Positions 50,421 to 59,140 of a DNA stretch of 64,000 bases are shown here, piece by piece (position 1 is the first letter of the stretch; each line of letters starts with the position of its first letter). Origin of the DNA: Goodfellowiella coeruleoviolacea (lineage in GTDB: Bacteria > Actinomycetota > Actinomycetes > Mycobacteriales > Pseudonocardiaceae). The DNA is taken from assembly GCF_024171785.1 (NCBI RefSeq), contig NZ_JAMTCK010000013.1:85900-149899 (forward strand), in the 5' to 3' direction. The position numbers were made by a program, and so were the translations under genes. The notes below the pieces were generated by a model. It was not told where the DNA came from. It was given only the letters and a program-made list of their open reading frames with translations, and searched no databases.

Positions 50421-51212
50421 ATGACTGCTGCCATAGGTGAGTGGACACCGGTTGAGCTGTCCACAACGGAGTTTGAAGTGTGCTGGTCGACGCTTGGGCT
50501 CGGTGAGCTGCCCCACGTTCTCGATCTTCCCAGCCCGGGCGACACCTGGCCGGAGCGCGAGGAGATCGTCAGGTCCACCCGAGAATCGTTGGCGGCCAGG
50601 GGGTTGGCTGATCAGCGGAGTCTGCATCCGGACCTGGCCGGGCAGCTGGCCAGGCTCGCACGGTTCTCCTGGGCGGTGGACGCCCGCCTGCACACCGAAC
50701 AGCGACTGCGGGCGTGGGGCTCGGTCATCGGCGGGGCCGCGGTGTTGGCCGTGGTTGACGACGACCGGGACACGGTGGTCACCCGTGCCCTGCCGGAACA
50801 CGCGTTGCTCAGCCAGCTGGTGGGGCTGTTGCCCCAGGCCGAGACGCCGCGGTACGACTCGGTGAGTGTCGAGGCGTCCACGCTGGACGCGGCGGTGGCC
50901 GAGGCGAGGCAGACACAGACCAGTGACGTCGGCGTGCTCGCGGACGCGTTGACGCGGCGCGGGGTGCGGGCGGCGCAGGCGCGGGCGGTGGCGCGCATGG
51001 TGGACGGCGCGGGCTGGCGCGGGCAGTTCGGGGCGACCGTGGCGGAGGAAAGGGGAACCTGGCGGCGGGCCCGCCGGGTGGTCGGGTTCCACGACACGCC
51101 CGCCGGGCGGATCATGCACCTGCGCCGGGACGGCTGGGTCACGCTGGTGCCGGCCGGGCCGCGGCAGCTGGTGACCGCGATCGGAGAGCTGGTAGGGGAA
51201 ACCCGGGGGTGA
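50421..51212 (+). CDS. EspG-family ESX secretion-associated chaperone
   Basis: 263-residue cytoplasmic protein of the EspG family: VELSTTEFEVCWSTLGLGELPHVLDLPSPG (parts) at the N-terminus and a C-terminal GRIMHLRRDGWVTLVPAGPRQLVTAIGEL are typical. EspG binds PE-PPE pairs and holds them in a secretion-competent state. The PPE-like protein encoded 80 bp upstream is the natural client. None of the core ESX machine (EccB-E, MycP) is in this window, so it must be supplied elsewhere. Confidence 0.85.
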   Translation: MTAAIGEWTPVELSTTEFEVCWSTLGLGELPHVLDLPSPGDTWPEREEIVRSTRESLAARGLADQRSLHPDLAGQLARLARFSWAVDARLHTEQRLRAWGSVIGGAAVLAVVDDDRDTVVTRALPEHALLSQLVGLLPQAETPRYDSVSVEASTLDAAVAEARQTQTSDVGVLADALTRRGVRAAQARAVARMVDGAGWRGQFGATVAEERGTWRRARRVVGFHDTPAGRIMHLRRDGWVTLVPAGPRQLVTAIGELVGETRG

Positions 51213-51302
51213 GCCCCCACGGAGTCAGGACCGCGCACTGAGCACGGCACGGGCCAGCCGCTGCCGCCGAACCGCTGATCGCGCGTTCTGGCGCTGGGCG
51301 GC

Positions 51303-51995
51303 TCAGCGCGGGTCGACACCCCGCCCGGCCACCACCAACCCCGTCTCGTAGGCGACGACCACCGCCTGGGCGCGGCTGGCCAGGTCGAGTTTGGTCATGA
51401 TCCGGTTGAGGTGCGTCTTGACCGTGCCCTCGCTGATGGACAGCCGCGCCGCGATGTCGGCGTTGGTGATGCCGGTGCCGACCAGCCGCAGCACCTCCTG
51501 CTCCCGGGTGGTGAGCGCGTCCAGCGACCAGCGGCCCGCCGGCGCGGTGGGTTCGGCGGTCTCGGCGGCGCGCTGGACGTAGGTCTCCACCATCCGGCGG
51601 ATCACGCTGGGCGCGAACAGCATCTCGCCCTCGGCCACCGTGTGGATGGCGCGCAGCAGCCGCGCCGGCTCGGTCTCCTTGAGCACGAACCCGGCCGCGC
51701 CCGCGCGCAGCGCCTGGTAGACGTACTGGTCGAGGTCGAAGGTGGTGAGCATGACCACCCGGGGCGGCGGCTCGGGCGCGGCGGCGAGGATGCGCCGGGT
51801 CGCGGTGATGCCGTCCACGCCGGGCATGCGGATGTCCATCAGGACCACGTCCGGTCGCAGCGCCGCGGCCATGCCGACGGCCTGCTCGCCGTCGGCCGCC
51901 TCGCCCACCACGTTCAGCCCGGGTGCCGCGGTCAGCAGCGCGACCAGGCCCGCTCGGATGAGCGCCTGATCGTCGACGACAAGCACGCTGATCAT
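51303..51995 (-). CDS. NarL/LuxR-family response regulator
   Basis: 230-residue response regulator: receiver domain (about 1-120) with phospho-acceptor Asp54 (VVLMDIRMPGVDG) and KETEP loop lysine, and a C-terminal LuxR helix-turn-helix (about 158-222: LTTREQEVLRLVGTGITNADIAARL in part, SEGTVKTHLNRIM). Encoded 77 bp downstream of its sensor kinase on the same strand. Two adjacent ATG-like codons (51995, and six bases later) make the exact start uncertain by two residues. Confidence 0.94.
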   Translation of the reverse strand: MISVLVVDDQALIRAGLVALLTAAPGLNVVGEAADGEQAVGMAAALRPDVVLMDIRMPGVDGITATRRILAAAPEPPPRVVMLTTFDLDQYVYQALRAGAAGFVLKETEPARLLRAIHTVAEGEMLFAPSVIRRMVETYVQRAAETAEPTAPAGRWSLDALTTREQEVLRLVGTGITNADIAARLSISEGTVKTHLNRIMTKLDLASRAQAVVVAYETGLVVAGRGVDPR

Positions 51996-52072
51996 CAGCT
52001 GGTGTTCTTCCCTGGTGCGCCGGTTCACTGTTGGTGCCGCCGCCCAAGGTTCGCTGCTCCCCCGGGGAGCGA

Positions 52073-53293
52073 TCACGGCAGCGGCATGGTCAACTCCACA
52101 GCGAACCCGCCTTCGACGCAAGGCCCGGCCGTCACGGTTCCGCCGTAGAGCCGGGCGCGTTCCCGCATGCCCACCAGTCCGTGCCCGCCACCGTCCCCGG
52201 TGCTGTCCTCGGCCGGGGGCGGCGCGCTGCCCGCGTCGTTGCTGATCCGCACGGTCAGCCGCTGGCCGTCGCGCCGCAGCCGCACCTCGGCGCGGCACGG
52301 GCCGGCGTGCTTGAGCACGTTGGTCAGCGCCTCCTGGACCACCCGGTACACGGTCAGCTGCAACGCGGACGGCAGCGTGCGCACGTCGTCGGCCAGGTCG
52401 ACCACCACGTCCACCCCGGCCGCGCGGACCCGCTCGGCCAGCGCGGGCAGCCGGTCGAGCCCGGGCGCCGGCCCGTCCTCGGGCAGCAGCGGGTCGGCCG
52501 CGCCACCGGCGTCGGCGTCGGGTGCCCCGGGCCCGTCCGCCCCGCGCAGCAGGGTCAGCAGCCGCCGCATGTCCCTGAGCGTCTCCCGGCTGGTCCCGCC
52601 GATCACGTCCACCGCGCCGCGCGCGGTCGCCGGGTCGGTGTCGAACACGTAACTGGCCAGCCCGGCCTGCATGGAGATCACCGCCACGTGGTGGGCGACC
52701 ACGTCGTGCAGCTCCCGCGCGATGCGCAGCCGCTCCTCGGCCACGGCCTGCTCGGCGCGGCGCCGCTGTTCCTCGCGCAGCCGCGCGGTGGTCTCGGCCA
52801 GCTGCCGGTTGCGCTCGGCCAGCTGCCGGGTCAGCCCGCCCAGGATCCACGCGCCCGCCGGCACCGCGGTGGCCTGCACCAGGGCCGCGGCCCACGGGAA
52901 CTGCGGGGTCATCCCGCTGTAGAACAGCACCGCGGCGGTGACCAGCGCGCCGCACGCCGCCTCCCGGTTCGGGCGCAGGCCGGCGAGGCTGTAGAGGGCC
53001 AGCACCGGGCCCCAGTAGTTGAGGCTGGGGCTGTGCCCGACGGTCAGGTAGGCCACGTAGGCCAGGGACACCAGCAGCAGCACCAGCATCGGCGCCAGCC
53101 GGCGCACCGCCAGCGGCAGGCAGATCAGCGCGGTCAGCAGGTAGGAGTCCAGGTGGAACCGGCGCCACCCCGGTTCGTGGTACACCGCGCCCATCACGCA
53201 CATGGCGGCGAACAGCACCACGGCCAGGACGGCGTCCGCGACGCGTGGATCTGTCCGCCGCAGTCGCTGTTCCACCCTCGCCCGGACAGACAC
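52073..53293 (-). CDS. NarL-type sensor histidine kinase
   Basis: 406-residue membrane kinase. About five transmembrane segments in 20-155 with only short loops, so no large sensor domain. HisKA_3 with ERLRIARELHDVVAHHVAVI carries the phospho-acceptor His in RELHD, followed by an Ala/Gly/Pro-rich loop (about 255-280) and HATPase with NVLKHAG and GHGLVGMRERA. Pairs with the response regulator downstream. The stimulus is unknown; membrane-embedded sensors of this kind often respond to cell-envelope stress. Divergent from the TetR gene across 283 bp. Confidence 0.94.
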   Translation of the reverse strand: MSVRARVEQRLRRTDPRVADAVLAVVLFAAMCVMGAVYHEPGWRRFHLDSYLLTALICLPLAVRRLAPMLVLLLVSLAYVAYLTVGHSPSLNYWGPVLALYSLAGLRPNREAACGALVTAAVLFYSGMTPQFPWAAALVQATAVPAGAWILGGLTRQLAERNRQLAETTARLREEQRRRAEQAVAEERLRIARELHDVVAHHVAVISMQAGLASYVFDTDPATARGAVDVIGGTSRETLRDMRRLLTLLRGADGPGAPDADAGGAADPLLPEDGPAPGLDRLPALAERVRAAGVDVVVDLADDVRTLPSALQLTVYRVVQEALTNVLKHAGPCRAEVRLRRDGQRLTVRISNDAGSAPPPAEDSTGDGGGHGLVGMRERARLYGGTVTAGPCVEGGFAVELTMPLP

Positions 53294-53576
53294 CGCCAGA
53301 GCCTAACCAGCCACGCCGCCCGGTCGCGTCGCACCGGAGGCGCAGCCGCGCTACTCCCCAGGTTGACCCGGCCGCGGCGGCGTCACCCCCAGGTGGACCC
53401 GGAATCCACCGCGTGCGGGACGTGATCGCGGCCCGGCCCGACTAGCGTTGCGCGCCGATCGCCGTGGCGCACACCAGCAGGGGGCCGCACATGTCCTGTT
53501 CGGACGATCCGGCACGACCGGACGCGGCGAGCCGGCTGCGCGGCGTGGACATGAACGTGGACGTGGACGTGGACCG

Positions 53577-54383
53577 ATGACGGCGCCCCCAGCACCGACG
53601 TCCACGGCACCAGCGCCCCCAACACCGGCGTCCACAGCACCGACGTCTGCGGCACCGACGTCCGCGGCACCGACGTCCGCGGCACCGACGTCCGCGGCAC
53701 CGGCGTCCACGACATGCGCACCCGCACGCGCGGCCCGACCGGCGCTGCGGGCCGACGCCCGGCGCAACCGGGCCCGCATCCTGGCCGCGGCCGAGGCCGT
53801 GTTCGCCGCCGGTGGCGCGGCCGCGTCCACCGAGGAGGTCGCCCAGCGCGCCGGCGTGGGCATCGCCACCGTGTTCCGCCACTTCCCCACCAAGGAGGCG
53901 CTGCTCCAGGCGATCGTGGTGGGCCGGCTGCGCGCCCTGGCCCGGGAGGCGGACGAATCCGGTGGGGACGGCGACGCGGGCACGGCGTTCTTCGCGTTCT
54001 TCCGGCGGGTGATCGGCCAGGCCGCGGCCAGGACCGCCTACCTGGCCGCACTCGCCGACACCGCACTCGCCGACACCGCACTCAGCGACACCGGGCCCAA
54101 CGACACCGGCCCCAACGACACCGCATCCAGCGACACCGGCCCCGGCCGCACCCCGGGCGGCGGCAGCGCGGTCGACCAGGCCGGCCAGGACCTGCTGCGC
54201 GCGGTCGGTGCCCTGCTCGGCCGGGCCCAGCGCGCCGGGGCGGTGCGCGCGGACCTGCGGCCGGCCGAGGTGATCGCGCTGCTGGTGGGCGCCGCCCGAG
54301 CGGTGGAGCACGCCGGCTGCGACACCGCGACCCGGGACCGTATCCTCGACGTCGTGTTCACCGGACTGCGCGCCGGGAGCTGA
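53577..54383 (+). CDS. TetR-family regulator with pentapeptide tandem repeats
   Basis: 268-residue TetR protein. Unusual N-terminus of Ala-Pro-Thr-Ser repeats (about 5-45, unit APTSA). A normal TetR helix-turn-helix (about 57-105: RNRARILAAAEAVFAAGG, TEEVAQRAGVGIATVFRHFPTKEALL) follows. The ligand domain contains a second repeat block (about 160-190, units like DTALA, DTGPN) inside a predicted loop. The repeats are also clear at DNA level (15-bp units). Start at 53577 ATG; the upstream gtggac repeats (53544-53576) suggest replication slippage in this area. Regulated genes are unknown; the Vps62-like gene is next on the same strand. Confidence 0.88.
   Translation: MTAPPAPTSTAPAPPTPASTAPTSAAPTSAAPTSAAPTSAAPASTTCAPARAARPALRADARRNRARILAAAEAVFAAGGAAASTEEVAQRAGVGIATVFRHFPTKEALLQAIVVGRLRALAREADESGGDGDAGTAFFAFFRRVIGQAAARTAYLAALADTALADTALSDTGPNDTGPNDTASSDTGPGRTPGGGSAVDQAGQDLLRAVGALLGRAQRAGAVRADLRPAEVIALLVGAARAVEHAGCDTATRDRILDVVFTGLRAGS
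53590..53712 (+). repeat. 15-bp tandem repeat in the TetR gene, 5' block
   Basis: Successive 15-bp units of the form ggcaccgacgtccgc, at least four near perfect (53640-53702) plus degenerate ones on both sides, encoding APTSA pentapeptides. Confidence 0.85.
54052..54148 (+). repeat. 15-bp tandem repeat in the TetR gene, internal block
   Basis: Units such as gccgacaccgcactc and aacgacaccggcccc in frame, about six copies with drift, encoding DTxxx pentapeptides inside the ligand-binding domain. Confidence 0.8.
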
Positions 54384-54542
54384 CACTGGGGCTGGGCCGG
54401 CCGCGTCGGCCCGATTCGCGCACACCGAACGAGTTCACCGACGTCACCGCGTGTGTGCATGTCATTCTCCTGCTGGTCGGCCGGCGCTGGTACACCAGTG
54501 ACACGCGCCGGAGGCCGACGCCGAGGCCCGCCGAGGAGGGAC

Positions 54543-56417
54543 ATGCCGCAGCCAGACCGCCACCCCGGCGCGGTGGCTCCCCCAGCCGCCACGCTCGCCC
54601 CGCCCGCGGCGCTGGCCACCGAGAAGTGGGCCGACGGCGGTGCGCTGGCGCTGCTGCGCGCGTACGAGCCGGTGATCATGCACACCAGGGGCGAGCAGTT
54701 CCTGCCCACCGCCGTGGACGGCTACGTGCGCGCGTGCGGGCTGTGGGTGACCACCAGGGACGGCCACCAGGAGCCGGTGGCCGAGCCCGGCGAGCTGACC
54801 CTGGAGGCGCTGGCCGACATCGCCGCCGCCCGGTCCACCGACGCGCTGCACCTGCGGTTCGTGCACGAGCCGTTCGGGCCGGCCGAGGTGCGGCGCTGGC
54901 GCCGGCAGAACCGGCCGAGCACCGGGCTGTCCGGCCGGCTGGCCGCGGTGGGCATGGTCAGCAGGGTGATCGACGTGCTGGTCAAGATCTCCCTGGTGGT
55001 GCGCGGCACGGTGCCCGGCGGGCTGGCCGCCGCCGCGGCCACCCAGTACCAGCGGACGCTGGCCCCGGCCGGCTGCACCTACTACGGCCGGGTGGTGCGC
55101 GACGGCGGGTTCGTGGTCTGCCAGTACTGGTTCTTCTACGCCATGAACGACTGGCGCACCACGTTCGGCGGGCTCAACGAGCACGAGGCCGACTGGGAGA
55201 CGGTCAGCGTGTACCTGGCCGAGACCCCCGAGGGGCTGCGGCCGGCGTGGGTGGCCGCGTCCACCCACGAGTCGGTCGGCGACAACCTGCGGCGCCGCTG
55301 GGACGACCCGGACCTGCGGCGGCGCGGCGACCACCCGGTGGTGTTCGTGGGCGCCGGCTCGCACTCCGGCGCCATCCTGCCCGGCGACTACCTGATCGCG
55401 GTCAACCCCAAGCCGCTGCGCCCCCTGGTGCACCGCTACCAGCAGCTGACCGGGTTCCTGCTGCCGTGGACCAGGGACCGGGACCGGCGGGGCATCGCCG
55501 TGCCGTTCATCGACTACGCGCGCGGCGACGGCCCCCAGGTCGGGCCGGGCGGCGCGCACCCGTGGCAGGCCGTGCTCATCGACGACGACACCCCGTGGGT
55601 GCGCTCCTTCCGGGGCCTGTGGGGCCGGGACACCCGGGACTGGCTCAGCGGGGAACGCGCCCCGGCCGGCCCCCGCTACAACCGCGACGGCACCGTGCGC
55701 ACCTCCTGGGCGGACCCGGTGGGCTGGGCCGGGCTGCACAAGGTCGCCCCGGACCCGGCGGCCCGCACCCGGGCGCTGGCCGAGCGGGTCACCGCGCTCG
55801 ACGAGCTGATCGCCGAGGCCGAGGCCGACATCGAGGAGCGCCGGCGGCGGCTGCGCGCCCAGGCCGCGGAACTGGCCTCGCTGCGGCGGCAACTGGCCAC
55901 CCGGGAGCTGGCCAGGGAACGCGCCCAGGCGATCGAGGAGGCCGAGCGGGAACTGGCCAAGCTGTCGGCGCACCGCACCCGCCTGGCCGAGGAGCGCGCC
56001 GCCCACCGGGAGTCGCTGCGCGACCCGCTGCCACCCGACCCGCCCCAGGCCCACCTGCGCGACCCGCACCTGCCCTACCGCAGCACCCAGCGCGGCCGGG
56101 TCGGGTTCCTGCGGGTCTGGGCCGCGCTGAGCATCCCGCTGTTCATCCTGACCATGGCCGCGCTGACCTCGGTGCCGGTCCACATCGGACTGCCCGCGTT
56201 CGCCGCCGTGCTGCTCGCGTTCACCACGGTCGAGGCGCTGGCCCGGCGCAAGCTGCTGGCGTTCCTGGCCAGCCTCGGCATGCTGGTGGGCGCGCTGCTG
56301 GTGCTGATCGGGCTGCTGTTCCTGCTGGTCCACTTCCGCCGGCTGGCCCTGGTGGGCCTGCTCGGCATCGGCGCGACCGCACTGCTCGTCGCCAACGTGC
56401 GCGACCTGCGCCGCTGA
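54543..56417 (+). CDS. Vps62-like membrane protein
   Basis: 624 residues. The N-terminal half (about 25-370) matches Vps62-related proteins: YEPVIMHTRGEQFLPTAVDGYV, CQYWFFYAMNDWRTTFGG, NEHEADWETVSVYL, VVFVGAGSHSGAILPGDY. A long coiled coil (about 405-500, Glu/Arg/Ala-rich) and four C-terminal transmembrane segments (about 525-620) follow. RBS gaggaggg before the ATG. Vps62-like domains occur in fungi and bacteria without a known activity. It may be a membrane-tethered lipid or protein transfer module (speculative). It ends 16 bp from the convergent PrsW-type protease gene. Confidence 0.75.
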   Translation: MPQPDRHPGAVAPPAATLAPPAALATEKWADGGALALLRAYEPVIMHTRGEQFLPTAVDGYVRACGLWVTTRDGHQEPVAEPGELTLEALADIAAARSTDALHLRFVHEPFGPAEVRRWRRQNRPSTGLSGRLAAVGMVSRVIDVLVKISLVVRGTVPGGLAAAAATQYQRTLAPAGCTYYGRVVRDGGFVVCQYWFFYAMNDWRTTFGGLNEHEADWETVSVYLAETPEGLRPAWVAASTHESVGDNLRRRWDDPDLRRRGDHPVVFVGAGSHSGAILPGDYLIAVNPKPLRPLVHRYQQLTGFLLPWTRDRDRRGIAVPFIDYARGDGPQVGPGGAHPWQAVLIDDDTPWVRSFRGLWGRDTRDWLSGERAPAGPRYNRDGTVRTSWADPVGWAGLHKVAPDPAARTRALAERVTALDELIAEAEADIEERRRRLRAQAAELASLRRQLATRELARERAQAIEEAERELAKLSAHRTRLAEERAAHRESLRDPLPPDPPQAHLRDPHLPYRSTQRGRVGFLRVWAALSIPLFILTMAALTSVPVHIGLPAFAAVLLAFTTVEALARRKLLAFLASLGMLVGALLVLIGLLFLLVHFRRLALVGLLGIGATALLVANVRDLRR

Positions 56418-56433
56418 CCCGGTGCCGGCAGGT

Positions 56434-57456
56434 TCAGGCTGGCGGCCCCAGCGGGTTGGGCGGCGGTCCCAGCGGTCCGGGTGGCGCTGGTCCCGCCGCG
56501 GGCCCCGGCGGTGTCTGCCCTGGTGCGGGACTGGTGCGGGGCAGGCGCTCGCGCAGCCGGGCCAGCCACGCCAGCCCGAGCAGCGCCACCAGGGCCAGCC
56601 CCACCCAGTTGATCAGGGTGAACAGGTGCGCCTGCAACGGTGTCGGCGCCACCACGTACCCGAGCTGGAACAGCTGGTACTGCCAGGCGGTGCCGGTGAG
56701 CACCACGGTGAGCACCACGGCGATGCCGTGCATGGCGTCCCACAGCGCGTGCAGCAGGGACACGCCCAGGTAGGCGAGCACCACCCCGCCGGTCAGCCGC
56801 AACCGCCCGCCTCGGCTGGCGGCGAACACCACCCCGCCCAGGATCGCCGTCCACAGGCCGTGCCCGACCGGCGCCAGCACCCCGCGCAGGATCTCGGTCT
56901 CCACCAGCTGCCCCAGGGACAGGCCGCGCATGGTCAGCATGGCGTTGAAGGCGTAGCCGGAGGTCTCCAGCGCGGCGAAGCCGAAGCCGACCGCCGCGCC
57001 CAGCAGCAGGCCGTCGGCCAGGGTGCGCTCGGCCCCGCCCCCGGCGAAGGCGCGCCGGGTGACCAGCATGAGCGCGAGCAGCTTGGCCAGCTCCTCGACC
57101 AGACCGACCCCCAGGTACAGCCACACCGTCGGGGCCAGCAGGTAGCTCTCCACCAGGGAGGCGGCCAGCACCCCGAGCAGCCCGCCCACCAGGAACGCCC
57201 TGGCCACCAGGTACAGCGTCACGGTGTTGCCGCGCAGGTGCTCGAACGCCCACGCCACGAACGTGACCGGCACCAGGAAGCTGCCCAGCAGCACCACGGT
57301 GGGCAGCAGGGTGGTGTTGCCGGTGAGGAAGGTGACCACCACGCTCAGCACCCACAGCAGCGCGCCGGTGCCCAGGACCCGCGGCCACGCCCTGGGCGCC
57401 CGGCCGGGCGCGGGCACCGCGTCGGGCCGGGGACCGGGTGGTCCAGCAAGGCTCAC
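56434..57456 (-). CDS. PrsW-type intramembrane protease
   Basis: 340-residue polytopic membrane protein of the PrsW glutamic-protease family. Catalytic motifs: LVEELAKLLAL with the Glu-Glu pair, GFAALETSGYAF, LAPVGHGLWTAI (His) and LLHALWDAM (His). Eight or nine transmembrane segments; the C-terminus is Pro/Gly-rich and cytoplasmic. In Bacillus PrsW cleaves an anti-sigma factor; here the substrate is unknown. GTG start. Convergent with the Vps62-like gene. Confidence 0.9.
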   Translation of the reverse strand: MSLAGPPGPRPDAVPAPGRAPRAWPRVLGTGALLWVLSVVVTFLTGNTTLLPTVVLLGSFLVPVTFVAWAFEHLRGNTVTLYLVARAFLVGGLLGVLAASLVESYLLAPTVWLYLGVGLVEELAKLLALMLVTRRAFAGGGAERTLADGLLLGAAVGFGFAALETSGYAFNAMLTMRGLSLGQLVETEILRGVLAPVGHGLWTAILGGVVFAASRGGRLRLTGGVVLAYLGVSLLHALWDAMHGIAVVLTVVLTGTAWQYQLFQLGYVVAPTPLQAHLFTLINWVGLALVALLGLAWLARLRERLPRTSPAPGQTPPGPAAGPAPPGPLGPPPNPLGPPA

Positions 57457-57576
57457 GGGCGAAGGCTAGGGCCGTGCCCGGCGAGGCGCAGCGTGACCGC
57501 CGACGGGGGCGCTCCGGCCGGGTGAACCACCGCCGAATCAGCCTCGCCCCAGGTCAGGACGCTGCGGTGGGCGCAA

Positions 57577-57795
57577 TCAGCGGGGCGGTTCCGGGTGCTC
57601 GGCCTCGTCGACCCGCAGCCGGTACTCGCAGCCGAACTCCACGGCGTAGTGCAGGTCGTAGTGGTGCACGATCTTGGGCCCGGAGTGCAGGTACACGTGG
57701 GTGACGGTCTGCTTGGGGATCAGCGGCTGCGGTCGGGACTCGACCCGGCCGTCCAGCGGGCCGCCGACGAACCGCACGACGTAGTCCTCGGTCAT
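57577..57795 (-). CDS. Small conserved-type hypothetical protein
   Basis: 72-residue soluble protein: DYVVRFVGGPLDGRVESRPQ near the N-terminus and acidic C-terminus. The VRFVGGPLDGR core is found in many short actinobacterial hypothetical proteins. ATG with a ggaggg RBS 6 bp upstream strongly supports translation. Function unknown. Confidence 0.8.
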   Translation of the reverse strand: MTEDYVVRFVGGPLDGRVESRPQPLIPKQTVTHVYLHSGPKIVHHYDLHYAVEFGCEYRLRVDEAEHPEPPR

Positions 57796-57907
57796 CGGGA
57801 TCCCTCCGTTCAGCCGACCGCGTGCCCGCCATCCATGCTACGGACCTCGGGCGGAGCGCACGCCTGGTCGCGCCGGGCGAGTTGCCCGGGGCAGACGGAT
57901 GCGCAGG

Positions 57908-58927
57908 TCACCGGCGTTTGGCCCGACTGGGTTGCACCCGTTTGGGCTCTCCCGGCATCTTCGGGTAGTCGGGCGGGTAGGGCAGGTCGCCCAGCTGGTG
58001 GTCGCGCTGGTCCCGCTCGTACCACTCCAGCAGGCCCTCGATGCCGAAGGCGCGGTCGTTGACGCTGGCGTGCGCGTCGCCGTGTTCGGCCAGCCAGTCG
58101 GGCACGGTCAGCACGGTGTGCTCGGCCGGGTCCACCTCGGTCAGCTCGGCCCAGTCCAGCGGCACGGACACGGTGGCGCGCGGGGTGGCGCGCACCGACC
58201 AGGCCGAGGCGATGGTGCGGTCCCTGGCCGCCTGGTTGTAGTCCAGGAACACCCGCCGGCCGCGCTCCTCCTTCCACCACGCCGTGGTCGCCTCGGTGGG
58301 CATCCGCCGCTCCACCTGCCTGGCCAGCGCGATCACCGCGTGGCGCACCTCGGTGAAGGTCCACTCCGGACGGATGCGCACCAGCACGTGCACCCCGCGG
58401 CCGCCCGAGGTCTTGGGGTAGCCGACCAGCCCGGCCTCGTCCAGCACCTCGTGCAGCACCCCGGCCACGCGCACGGCGTCGGCGAAGTCCGTGCCCGGCT
58501 GCGGGTCCAGGTCCACCCGCAGCTCGTCCGGGTGGTCCAGGTCGGGCCGGCGCACCGGCCACGGGTGGAAGTCGAAGGTGCCCAGGTTGGCCGCCCACAC
58601 CAGGACGGCCGGCTCGGTCGGGCACAGCTCGTCGGCGCTGCGCCCGGACGGGAACTCGATGCGCGCCGACTCCACCCAGTCGGGCGCGCCCCTGGGCAGC
58701 CGCTTGCTGTAGAACGGCTCGCCGGTCACGCCGTCGGGGTGGCGCTTGAGCATGGTCGGCCGGTCCCGCAGCACGGCCAGCAGCGGCTCGGACACCGCCA
58801 GGTAGTAGCGCACCACCTGTTCCTTGGTGATGCCCGGTTCCGGGAAGTAGACCTTGCCGGGGTTGGACACGCGCACGCGCCGGGTGCCGTGGGGCCCTGG
58901 CACGTCGAGTTCGAGGTGCTCGCCCAT
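57908..58927 (-). CDS. LigD-type polymerase-domain protein (NHEJ primase-polymerase)
   Basis: 339-residue stand-alone polymerase domain of the LigD family (archaeo-eukaryotic primase fold). Metal-binding aspartates Asp139 and Asp141 in RVDLDPQPG, KTSGGRGVHVLVRI with the catalytic His, and RKTIASAWSVRATPRATVSVPL-like RDRTIASAWSVRAT motif. It can add ribonucleotides and fill gaps in non-homologous end joining with Ku and a ligase; no ku or ligase gene lies next to it. ATG at 58927 preferred, the upstream in-frame part lacks family similarity. Confidence 0.92.
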   Translation of the reverse strand: MGEHLELDVPGPHGTRRVRVSNPGKVYFPEPGITKEQVVRYYLAVSEPLLAVLRDRPTMLKRHPDGVTGEPFYSKRLPRGAPDWVESARIEFPSGRSADELCPTEPAVLVWAANLGTFDFHPWPVRRPDLDHPDELRVDLDPQPGTDFADAVRVAGVLHEVLDEAGLVGYPKTSGGRGVHVLVRIRPEWTFTEVRHAVIALARQVERRMPTEATTAWWKEERGRRVFLDYNQAARDRTIASAWSVRATPRATVSVPLDWAELTEVDPAEHTVLTVPDWLAEHGDAHASVNDRAFGIEGLLEWYERDQRDHQLGDLPYPPDYPKMPGEPKRVQPSRAKRR

Positions 58928-59140
58928 GACAGCGACGGTAGTGCCGCGCGCACCCGGCCACCGGGTGAACGCCCTGAGTGATCGCGCCCGAGGCGGGTGT
59001 GTCACGTGCGTCTCTTCGGCCGGTCCACGGCTCGACAGCGCGGCCGGCGCTTGGGTTCACTGGCCACCACCGCGGCGGGGCGGGCCTCCGCGCGCGCCGT
59101 GGCCAAACGTTTGGGACGAGGAAGGGGCGGGTGGCAGCGG

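Noticed and set aside
53590-53712. CRISPR-like array
   Set aside because: Units of 15 bp are adjacent without spacers and in frame inside the TetR gene, so they are protein-coding repeats.
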